Shown piece by piece: positions 23,805 to 30,843 of a stretch of DNA of 64,000 nt (within the stretch, counting starts at the first letter, position 1; each line of letters starts with the position of its first letter). This DNA is from JAKOUL01 sp035378845. GTDB lineage: Bacteria > Dictyoglomota > Dictyoglomia > Dictyoglomales > Dictyoglomaceae. The notes under the pieces are model-generated. The model was not told the origin of the DNA, searched no databases, and saw nothing but the letters and a program-made list of their open reading frames with translations. The position numbers and the translations under genes are program-made. Location: assembly GCA_035378845.1 (NCBI GenBank), contig DAOSUP010000004.1:62001-126000 (forward strand), written 5' to 3'.

Positions 23805-24590
23805 ATGAATGAAATTTTGTGTGATGCAAAAAAAATTGCATATGAAGCGGGTAGTATCTTACTTCAATATATGGATAAAAAAAAGGAGATTAAACTCAAA
23901 GGAGTGTCAAACTTAGTAACCCAAGTAGATAAAATCTCTGAAGAAAAGATTATAAACCTCATAGAGAAAAGATTCCCAGATCACTCTATAATTAGTGAAG
24001 AGATAGGTAAAATAGAAAAAGACTCTGATTTTGAATGGATCATTGATCCCTTAGATGGGACAACAAATTATGCCCATGAATTTCCAGTTTTTTCTATAAG
24101 TTTAGCATTAAAAGCAAAAGATAGACTTATTTTAGGTATCGTCTATGATCCTGTAAGGAATGAATTATTTTCAGCTTATAGGGGATACGGTGCATACCTT
24201 AATGATAAAAAGATAACCATATCTTCCACTCAAAAGCTTAAAGATGCTTTAATAAGTACTGGCTTTCCATATGAACTAAGTTTAAAAAAAGAAAATTTCA
24301 TACCTTTTATAAATTTTTCTTCAAGAACTCACGGGATTAGAAGAATGGGATCTGCAGCTTTAGAGATAGCCTATGTAGCATGTGGAAGATTAGATGGATT
24401 CTGGGCTAAAAAACTCAAATTATGGGATATTGCAGGGGGAATGGTAATAGTAGAAGAAGCAGGAGGAAAAGTTACCAATTTTAAAGGCGAAGATCTTACC
24501 TCTCAAGAAGAAACTTTTCTTGCTACAAATGGCTTTATCCATCACGAGATGGTAGAGATCTTAAGTTTAGAAGGGATAGTGATAAGCTAA
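23805..24590 (+). CDS. Inositol-1-monophosphatase family protein (SuhB-like)
   Basis: 261 aa. Metal and substrate motifs are complete: ISEEIG (65-70), WIIDPLDGTTNYAHEFP (about 78-94) and LWDIAGGMVIVEEAGG (about 206-221). It dephosphorylates myo-inositol 1-phosphate or a related sugar phosphate; in thermophiles such enzymes may also act on fructose 1,6-bisphosphate. The length is typical. A ribosome site AGGAG precedes the ATG. Its stop codon shares one base with the start of the next gene, so translation is coupled to a small membrane protein of unknown role. Confidence 0.92.
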   Translation: MNEILCDAKKIAYEAGSILLQYMDKKKEIKLKGVSNLVTQVDKISEEKIINLIEKRFPDHSIISEEIGKIEKDSDFEWIIDPLDGTTNYAHEFPVFSISLALKAKDRLILGIVYDPVRNELFSAYRGYGAYLNDKKITISSTQKLKDALISTGFPYELSLKKENFIPFINFSSRTHGIRRMGSAALEIAYVACGRLDGFWAKKLKLWDIAGGMVIVEEAGGKVTNFKGEDLTSQEETFLATNGFIHHEMVEILSLEGIVIS

Positions 24591-25060
24591 TGAGTATCAA
24601 ATTACCTTTTCTTCACTTTTTAAATACTCTCATTCATATACTATCTTTTTCTTATGTTTTAGGCTCATTAATCTTTTTTAATCTGGTAACCCCATCTATA
24701 AAAAATGAGGATAAGAAAAATTCAGTAAAATTAATTTATAAGTTTACTAATTTTCTTCCTTTCTTCTTATTAGTCTCTGTAGCCACTAATATCATCTATA
24801 TTCTTCTTGATGAAAGTTTTCTCACAATTTTAAGGAAAAACTCTAATATACAGGTTTTAACAATAATATATATACTTTTTTTCTTTACCTTTATTCTTCT
24901 TGCCCTTTATCTACAAAGAAAAGTAGATAAACTGCTGAAGATTAACATATTTTCGCTAATTGAGAGAGAATGGAAAAGAATAAGAATTGATTTAAGTGTA
25001 CTTTTAGAATTTGAAATCGTCATAGTTATAGTAGAAACACTTATTCTTTATTTCAAATGA
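24590..25060 (+). CDS. Small membrane protein, four predicted helices
   Basis: 156 aa. Hydrophobic segments at about 13-33, 57-77, 84-106 and 135-155 suggest a four-helix integral membrane protein. FLNTLIHILSFSYVLGSLIFF and the overall layout recall DUF4149 or CopD-like membrane proteins, but I cannot assign it firmly, and no metal-binding His/Cys set is visible. It starts on the last base of the inositol monophosphatase stop codon and ends 3 bases before tRNA-Arg. Confidence 0.65.
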   Translation: MSIKLPFLHFLNTLIHILSFSYVLGSLIFFNLVTPSIKNEDKKNSVKLIYKFTNFLPFFLLVSVATNIIYILLDESFLTILRKNSNIQVLTIIYILFFFTFILLALYLQRKVDKLLKINIFSLIEREWKRIRIDLSVLLEFEIVIVIVETLILYFK

Positions 25061-25063
25061 AGT

Positions 25064-25140
25064 GCGCCCGTAGCTCAACTGGATAGAGCATCGGCCTCCG
25101 GAGCCGAGGGTTAGAGGTTCAAGACCTCTCGGGCGCACCA
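25064..25140 (+). tRNA. tRNA-Arg (anticodon CCG)
   Basis: 77 nt with encoded CCA. Acceptor GCGCCCG pairs with CGGGCGC, the D arm is GCTC..GAGC, the anticodon stem TCGGC/GCCGA holds the loop CTCCGGA (CCG), and the T arm is AGAGG-TTCAAGA-CCTCT. It begins 3 bases after the stop codon of the upstream membrane-protein gene and is probably processed from that transcript. Confidence 0.95.
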
Positions 25141-25156
25141 GAAATTTTCTAATTAG

Positions 25157-27238
25157 TTATTTAACCTTAAATCTCACTTTAGTTTGCCAAATCTCTTGAG
25201 GAGAAATATTTAAATCATACAAATGTATAAGACCACTCCCCTGATAAACCCTTTCAAATCCATCTTCTGAGAGAGAAACAGTTTCAATAGGATATCTATA
25301 GAATTTTATTTTACCTTCTAATTCACATGAGAACTCTATTCCTATTCCTGATATTATTTTCCATTGTTCTACTTTTTCCACTCCCATAGAAGAAAGTGCA
25401 TATCTTTCTTCTTTCTCTGGAATATAAAAATAATACTCAGGATGGTCAGGTGCCAAAAAGTCCAAATTTATCTCCCAAGAAAATTTAGTAGTCAAATTTT
25501 CTTGGGAAGTATTTCTTATCTTATAAATAACTTCTAAGATAGGCTCATCTTTATATACAATAAAGGATTTCTCTAAGATAAAATCGGGAAACTCTTTATA
25601 GAAAACAAAAATCCCTTTATTATCATCTTTCTCATCTTTATAACTAAACTGCTCATAATAAGTGTTTAGAATATAATCATCCTCACCCTTCCACAAAGCA
25701 TCAATAGATGGCTCTTCTTTATAAAATTTCTCTACAAAAGATACTCTTCTATGCTTATCATAAAAAATTAACTTTTCCAGTCCTTTTTCCTTTACAGCCC
25801 ACCTTTCATGAATGCTTTTTCCCTCAACGTTTTCCTCTTTTATCTCAAAAAGCTTTTTATGATAAGCTTCTCTTCTCCGAGTAATAACGTCGGTTAAATT
25901 ATAAAATTTGGGTTTGAAATCCCATTCTAAAAGGGAACCCCCAAAAGATGGAGAGAAATATAGATTGAAGTTTTTTGATTCCACAATAACCTCTTCTCTT
26001 CCATCACAGTCCACATCTAAAACCTTACTATTTACTGCAAAATTATTCTGATTTTTATCTATCAAATTCTCTGCCTTTATAATATGCTCATAAATAGCTG
26101 TTCTTAAGTGAGGAAGATAAAGTCCACCAAAAATCCCATGCCAGTAAGCATCATTAGCTTGACCCTGCCAAATCTCTTCTAATGCAAGTTCTTTTACTTT
26201 ATCATCTTTAATACCATCAATCTTTTTCCTAACATACAACATCTTTTTATGCATATGATTTGACTCATCATATTTTGCAAGAAAGTTTCTCCAAAATCCA
26301 CCTTTTACAAAAGGTGCATATCTTTCCCAATTACCTTCATTTTTTATCTTCTCTGTAAACTCTTCTAAAATTAATTGGGATTCAGGGAAGAGCACCCATT
26401 CCATCATTTCCCTATAAGAAGCAGTGGGAAGATAGATTCTTCCCAAAGGAGGAAACTGTTGCATATACTCAGAAAAATTAACAGGTGTTACTAATGAAGA
26501 ATTTTCTTGTAAAGTATTCCAAAATCTTTCTAACCATTTATCTTCATATACAGTTTTATAAGTATCAGGCCAAAGACCAAATTTTTCTCCGTCGTCAAAT
26601 AAAACAGCAATCTTATCCTTTTCAAAAGAGACAAATCTATCCAAATAGGAAATCGTCTCTTGAGGTTCTGCAAAGGGTATAATATAACGAAGCTTCATAC
26701 TAATAGGGAAAACAGATACTGTATATCCCTGCTCTTCCATTAAATAATAACCAAAGAGATCTTCTTCTTTTAATCCTACGGAAAGAAAATGGGCATCATC
26801 TACAATAATATATTCAATTCCTGCTTCCGCAATAAATTTCACAAGATGAGGTTCCCACACTCTTTCTGCAAGCCACATACCTTTAGGCTTTTGCCCGAAT
26901 TTATTATAAATGTAATCATTTAATTTTCTAACTTGAGCTATTTTGTCCGCATCAGGAATTATAGGCAAAATAGGTTCATAAAATCCCCCACTTAAAAACT
27001 CTATCTGCCCTCTTTCAGAAAGTTCCCTAAGCGTATCAAAATATTCTGGATAATTTCTTTCAAGCCATAGTAAAAGATATCCTGAGAAGTGTATGCTAAA
27101 AGGAAATTTAGGATGTTCAAGAAAAAATTCAATGAGCGGTTTATAACACATCTGATAAGCTCTCTCTATAACAAAATCAAAATTACCTACAGGTTGATGA
27201 TTATGAAGTCCCATAGCAAAATATATCCCTTTTTCCAT
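25157..27238 (-). CDS. amyA: GH57 alpha-glucan enzyme (AmyA-like amylase / 4-alpha-glucanotransferase)
   Basis: 693 aa from the ATG at 27238, which has AGAGGT upstream and starts 4 bases after the branching-enzyme stop; a longer frame to 27301 would add 21 residues inside that gene. GH57 marks: LHNHQPVGNFD (11-21), the nucleophile region WLAERVWEP (Glu125) and LLFDDGEKFGLWP-type acid/base region (Asp215/216), then a C-terminal beta domain (about 400-693). From memory it closely resembles D. thermophilum AmyA (686 aa) and the Thermococcus litoralis 4-alpha-glucanotransferase. There is no signal peptide, so it acts inside the cell on malto-oligosaccharides or glycogen. Confidence 0.93.
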   Translation of the reverse strand: MEKGIYFAMGLHNHQPVGNFDFVIERAYQMCYKPLIEFFLEHPKFPFSIHFSGYLLLWLERNYPEYFDTLRELSERGQIEFLSGGFYEPILPIIPDADKIAQVRKLNDYIYNKFGQKPKGMWLAERVWEPHLVKFIAEAGIEYIIVDDAHFLSVGLKEEDLFGYYLMEEQGYTVSVFPISMKLRYIIPFAEPQETISYLDRFVSFEKDKIAVLFDDGEKFGLWPDTYKTVYEDKWLERFWNTLQENSSLVTPVNFSEYMQQFPPLGRIYLPTASYREMMEWVLFPESQLILEEFTEKIKNEGNWERYAPFVKGGFWRNFLAKYDESNHMHKKMLYVRKKIDGIKDDKVKELALEEIWQGQANDAYWHGIFGGLYLPHLRTAIYEHIIKAENLIDKNQNNFAVNSKVLDVDCDGREEVIVESKNFNLYFSPSFGGSLLEWDFKPKFYNLTDVITRRREAYHKKLFEIKEENVEGKSIHERWAVKEKGLEKLIFYDKHRRVSFVEKFYKEEPSIDALWKGEDDYILNTYYEQFSYKDEKDDNKGIFVFYKEFPDFILEKSFIVYKDEPILEVIYKIRNTSQENLTTKFSWEINLDFLAPDHPEYYFYIPEKEERYALSSMGVEKVEQWKIISGIGIEFSCELEGKIKFYRYPIETVSLSEDGFERVYQGSGLIHLYDLNISPQEIWQTKVRFKVK

Positions 27239-27242
27239 CTTT

Positions 27243-28802
27243 TTACCTCTTCTCAAAAATCTTATAATCAATAAATGAAAACAGTGAATCGGTATTTTCA
27301 AGTTTCTTCAAAAAATTAAATTCATCAACAGATATCTCTTTATTGTCTAAATATCTATAGAGAGTTTCAAAATTTTCGTGATGTCTATGAAATCTTTCAA
27401 ACCCATATTCTTTAGCTTGTCCTGTGGTAATTAAGAAAGGCCAGTCGCTACTTTCAAGAAGAAGTTTTTCTCTACCCATTTGTTTTAAAACTTTCCTTTT
27501 CCAAAAAGGAAGATCATCTACCAAAGAGGCTACTAAATTCTCCATTTTTTCTTCTATTAAATAAATCTTCTCCCATATAGATTTCGTCTCATCATTTAAC
27601 CAAACCTCGTGTTTTCCACCTCTTCCCCAAGAAGATTCAGGAAGCTCAATCCTTTCATCTGGGATAATTTCCTCAAGAGCTAAGCTTGTATTAATACTTT
27701 TTACCTTTTCGCTCTCTGCCAGAAGTTCAAAAACTCTCTCTAAGAATAGTACCCCTTCAAACCACCAGTGTCCAAAAAGTTCTGTATCATACATAGAAGT
27801 GATAATACCTTTTTCCTTTACATCATTTTCAAGGATCCCTACAAAATGTCTCGCATGTTCATAAGCTCTACTTTTAGCTATTTCAGGGTCATAAACATCC
27901 TTTTCACCTAAGGATTTACTCTTATCTGTAATTCTCCAATATTGAATTCCAGAACTTTCTGCCTTTTTATGAAATTCTCTATATATTCCGTCTCCAGGAT
28001 ATCCCCAATCTGCAGACCAAACCTGTAGACTAGTCCTACTATCTCTCCCAAAAACTGCTACATTACTTTTAGAAACAAGATATGGCTTGAACACTGTTTT
28101 ATCAATTATTTGTTTCTTAGTAAAATAAGGGTAATCCAAAGGTTCTCCTCCAAGTATGGTATGGGTATCTACAAAAAAGTATTTAATATTTAACTTCTCA
28201 AGAAAGCTCTCTACTCCAGGTCTATAAGCACACTCAGGAAGCCATATCCCCTTAGGACTCCTTCCAAAATTTCTTTCATAGCTTTCCTTTCCAATTAAAA
28301 GCTGAGCATAAATTGAAGAGTCTCTTTTCAATAAAGGAAGATAAGCATGAGTGGCAGAACTTGTCAAAATATCCAGATACCCTTCTTCTTGAAGCTTTTT
28401 CCAATATCCCAAAATATTCCTTGAAAATCTATTTTGAAAATAGTCCAGAATCTCTTCACAATGTTCTACATAAAACTTTGCAGTTTCTGCTTCTTTCATT
28501 CCTTCTTTTTTAAAACTTTCATAGTCCTTCTTAGCTAAGTCTATTCTTTCTTTAATATACTCTTCAGTTTCATATATCATATAGGGATCTGTCATCTGTT
28601 CTGCAAGCACAGGAGTAACTCCAAGAGTAAGATTCCACTTAATACCTTTTTCAATAAGTCTATAAAAAGCCATAGAAAGGGGTATATAGGTCTCAAGCAT
28701 GGCTTCAAAGAACCATTCTTCTCCAAAGGGCCATCTTCCTGCTTTTTTTACATAGGGAAGATGTGAGTGAAGAACTAAGTTAAAAAATCTCTCTACACTC
28801 AT
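27243..28802 (-). CDS. GH57 1,4-alpha-glucan branching enzyme-like protein (AmyC/DUF1957 type)
   Basis: 519 aa. GH57 motifs: LVLHSHLPYV (9-18), GIWLPECAYRPG (nucleophile Glu190) and MYDTELFGHWWFEG (acid/base Asp339), with the C-terminal helical domain (about 410-519) containing WPFLITTGQAKEYGFERFHRH that is typical of the DUF1957 branching-enzyme group of Thermotoga and Thermus. It would introduce alpha-1,6 branches into glucan. It lies directly ahead of the amyA-like gene (4 bases), so the two make a glycogen or maltodextrin unit. A near-perfect 22-base palindrome touches its ribosome site. Confidence 0.9.
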   Translation of the reverse strand: MSVERFFNLVLHSHLPYVKKAGRWPFGEEWFFEAMLETYIPLSMAFYRLIEKGIKWNLTLGVTPVLAEQMTDPYMIYETEEYIKERIDLAKKDYESFKKEGMKEAETAKFYVEHCEEILDYFQNRFSRNILGYWKKLQEEGYLDILTSSATHAYLPLLKRDSSIYAQLLIGKESYERNFGRSPKGIWLPECAYRPGVESFLEKLNIKYFFVDTHTILGGEPLDYPYFTKKQIIDKTVFKPYLVSKSNVAVFGRDSRTSLQVWSADWGYPGDGIYREFHKKAESSGIQYWRITDKSKSLGEKDVYDPEIAKSRAYEHARHFVGILENDVKEKGIITSMYDTELFGHWWFEGVLFLERVFELLAESEKVKSINTSLALEEIIPDERIELPESSWGRGGKHEVWLNDETKSIWEKIYLIEEKMENLVASLVDDLPFWKRKVLKQMGREKLLLESSDWPFLITTGQAKEYGFERFHRHHENFETLYRYLDNKEISVDEFNFLKKLENTDSLFSFIDYKIFEKR

Positions 28803-28816
28803 TTTTAACCTCCTAT

Positions 28817-28838
28817 TTAACTAACACATGTTAGCTAA
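28817..28838. repeat. 22-base near-perfect palindrome before the GH57 genes (operator-like)
   Basis: Arms TTAACTAACA and TGTTAGCTAA around a CA centre; one mismatch in ten pairs. It lies 2 bases upstream of the AGGAGG ribosome site of the branching enzyme, so it could be a repressor site or a leader hairpin. Confidence 0.55.
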
Positions 28839-28847
28839 TTTATATAT

Positions 28848-28875
28848 AAGAAGGGGGATATATATCCCCCTTCTT
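28848..28875 (-). terminator. 28-bp perfect palindrome after malK-like gene
   Basis: AAGAAGGGGGATAT followed by its exact reverse complement, 35 bases after the stop of the ABC ATPase gene. It will form a 12-bp or longer stem. The minus-strand tail is AT-rich but not a true T run. Confidence 0.6.
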
Positions 28876-28909
28876 AATCTCCCTTATAGCCCCTTTCTTT
28901 ACCATACCA

Positions 28910-30022
28910 CTATATTATTGCTACCTGAGATACAGGGTCAAAAAGGTGCATTTTTCTAACATCAAACATTGCTTTAACATTCTCACCCATTTTTGCTTTT
29001 GTTTCAGAACTTACTCTTGCTACAACATTGACAGGTCCATTTATAAGATACAGATATACTTCAGTACCCATAGGTTCTAAAACCTCAACTTTTAAATCTG
29101 CTACAGCTTCTGGAATAAGGTCTTCGGTTTTAATTAAGCTTACCTCATAAATATGCTCGGGACGCACTCCAAGTACAACTTTCTTTCCTAAATAATCCTT
29201 GGCTTGCTCAGCTACAAAGCTATGCATATCTGCTGGCAGACCCAGTTTTACTGTGCCAAGATCCAGACTTTTTGCATCAGAAGACAGAGTTGCATCTATA
29301 AAGTTCATAGGAGGACTACCAATAAACCCTGCTACAAAGATATTATTAGGCTTCTCATAAACTGTAAGAGGATCATCCACCTGCTGAACTACTCCATCCT
29401 TCATAACTACAATTCTATCTCCCATGGTCATAGCTTCTGTTTGATCGTGAGTTACATAAATAGTGGTTACTCCAAGACTTCTTTGAAGTTTCTTAAGCTC
29501 AGCTCTCATCTGTACCCTTAATTTAGCATCCAAGTTAGAAAGAGGCTCGTCCATCAAGAACACCTTAGGTTCACGTACGATAGCACGCCCTAAAGCCACA
29601 CGCTGTCTCTGTCCACCAGAAAGTTCTTTTGGCTTTCTCCTAAGAAGATTCTCAATCCCAAGCATCTCTGCTGCTACTTTTACTCTTCTGTCAATCTCAC
29701 TTTTAGGATATTTCCTAAGTTTAAGACCAAATGCCATGTTATCATACACTGTCATATGGGGATAGAGAGCATAGTTCTGGAAAACCATTGCAATATCACG
29801 ATCCTTAGGAGGAACATCATTTACAAGCCTACCATCAATATAGATCTCCCCAGCTGTGGCTTCTTCAAGACCTGCAATCATTCTTAAAGTGGTAGTCTTT
29901 CCACATCCTGAAGGACCTACAAGAACAATAAACTCTCTGTCTCTGATCTCAAGATTTACACTACTAACAGCTACTACCTCTCCAAATTTCTTGGTTACAT
30001 TCTCCAATTTTACCTCTGCCAT
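28910..30022 (-). CDS. Sugar ABC transporter ATP-binding protein (MalK/UgpC/MsmX type)
   Basis: 370 aa. Walker A GPSGCGKTTTLRMIAG (about 37-52), Q loop FQNYALYPHMTVYDN, signature LSGGQRQRVALGRAIV (about 135-150), Walker B VFLMDEPLSNLDAKLR, switch His in YVTHDQTEAMTMGD, then the C-terminal OB/TOBE domain (about 235-370). It energises carbohydrate import from the cytosolic side. No permease or binding-protein genes are adjacent, so like MsmX it may be a shared ATPase for several sugar importers. The GH57 genes downstream point to maltodextrins. GGAGG precedes the ATG. Confidence 0.93.
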   Translation of the reverse strand: MAEVKLENVTKKFGEVVAVSSVNLEIRDREFIVLVGPSGCGKTTTLRMIAGLEEATAGEIYIDGRLVNDVPPKDRDIAMVFQNYALYPHMTVYDNMAFGLKLRKYPKSEIDRRVKVAAEMLGIENLLRRKPKELSGGQRQRVALGRAIVREPKVFLMDEPLSNLDAKLRVQMRAELKKLQRSLGVTTIYVTHDQTEAMTMGDRIVVMKDGVVQQVDDPLTVYEKPNNIFVAGFIGSPPMNFIDATLSSDAKSLDLGTVKLGLPADMHSFVAEQAKDYLGKKVVLGVRPEHIYEVSLIKTEDLIPEAVADLKVEVLEPMGTEVYLYLINGPVNVVARVSSETKAKMGENVKAMFDVRKMHLFDPVSQVAII

Positions 30023-30059
30023 TTCTCCTACCTCCTTGAAAACCTGTATTGAATTTTAG

Positions 30060-30093
30060 AAAAAATAATAAAACTGGTACGAATAGAATACCA
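30060..30093 (-). terminator. Weak terminator-like hairpin after tRNA-Arg
   Basis: Minus strand TGGTA (30093-30089), 9-base loop, TACCA (30079-30075), then GTTTTATTATTTTTT. The stem is only five pairs, so it may not act on its own. Confidence 0.3.
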
Positions 30094-30145
30094 CCTCCAA
30101 GCGTGTTATATTGAAGCGTAGGGTAGATACACGAAGATTCATAGT

Positions 30146-30222
30146 TGGTGCGCCCGAAGGGATTTGAACCCCCGACCCGCGGTTTAGGAAACCGCTGCTC
30201 TGTCCTTCTGAGCTACGGGCGC
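30146..30222 (-). tRNA. tRNA-Arg (anticodon CCT)
   Basis: 77 nt with encoded CCA on the minus strand. Acceptor GCGCCCG/CGGGCGC, D arm GCTC..GAGC, anticodon stem GCGGT/ACCGC with loop TTCCTAA (CCT), T arm GGGGGTTCAAATCCC. It follows tRNA-Phe by 79 bases and probably shares its promoter. Confidence 0.95.
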
Positions 30223-30301
30223 TCAGGAGTTCATAAACCGTCTGAAGAAATTTATCTAAAACCTTTATTTTCAAAACTCTAACTATTCTCCCCACCCTTA
30301 A

Positions 30302-30377
30302 TGGTGCGGACGGGCGGAATCGAACCACCGACGCAGGGATTTTCAGTCCCTCGCTCTACCGACTGAGCTACGTCCGC
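30302..30377 (-). tRNA. tRNA-Phe (anticodon GAA)
   Basis: 76 nt with encoded CCA on the minus strand. Acceptor GCGGACG/CGTCCGC, D arm GCTC..GAGC, anticodon stem around the loop CTGAAAA (GAA), T arm GGTGGTTCGATTCCGCC. A strong promoter lies 13 bases upstream. Confidence 0.95.
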
Positions 30378-30390
30378 ATTCCTTGGATAG

Positions 30391-30419
30391 ATTATATCAA
30401 ATAAACTTTTTATAGACAA
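30391..30419 (-). promoter_or_regulatory. Promoter of the tRNA-Phe/tRNA-Arg unit
   Basis: Minus strand TTGTCT (30419-30414), 17 bases, TATAAT (30396-30391) with extended TGATATAAT. A start 7 bases downstream would leave a leader of about 7 bases before tRNA-Phe. Confidence 0.65.
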
Positions 30420-30432
30420 GTAGCGTAAAAAC

Positions 30433-30843
30433 TCATTTAGAAGGTATAATTAATTTTTGCCCCACCACTAAATAATTAGGATCTTTTAGCTTATTGATTT
30501 TTGCAATTTCTCTCCAGTCAACCCCAAATTTCTCTGCTATTCCTATTGTGGTATCTCCTACTTTAACTTCATATATAATTTGAGTTTGAGTACCAGTTTG
30601 AGTAACAGAAGTGGAAGATACTTCTTCCTTTTTTTGCTCCTGTGCCATGGTACTTGTACTTTTTATTTGTTCTTTTGCAGTATAAGTCTTTTGGGTATCC
30701 AAAGGCACAGTTTCTTCAGCTACCTTTTCTTCAGTTTTCGGTAATACAGGTATTCTCTCTAAAGAGAAGAGTTGACTCGTCAAAAAAGCTACAATCAAGA
30801 AACTTATACTATAAATTAGAAGTTCTTTTAAAAATCTTTTCAT
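30433..30843 (-). CDS. LysM-domain protein with N-terminal membrane anchor
   Basis: 136 aa. A hydrophobic anchor (about 8-27, YSISFLIVAFLTSQLF) is followed by a Thr/Ser/Gln/Glu-rich linker (30-90) and a C-terminal LysM domain (about 92-135: YEVKVGDTTIGIAEKFGVDW, then LKDPNYLVVGQKLIIP). LysM binds peptidoglycan glycans, so this is probably an envelope-anchored wall-binding protein. It overlaps the 3' end of the P-type ATPase gene by 35 bases; the anchor needs the first codons, so the overlap is likely real. Confidence 0.8.
   Translation of the reverse strand: MKRFLKELLIYSISFLIVAFLTSQLFSLERIPVLPKTEEKVAEETVPLDTQKTYTAKEQIKSTSTMAQEQKKEEVSSTSVTQTGTQTQIIYEVKVGDTTIGIAEKFGVDWREIAKINKLKDPNYLVVGQKLIIPSK

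Noticed and set aside
27239..27301. Longer start for the amyA-like protein (21 extra residues)
   Set aside because: It would overlap the branching enzyme by about 60 bases, and the extra residues do not match the GH57 start; the ATG at 27238 has its own ribosome site.
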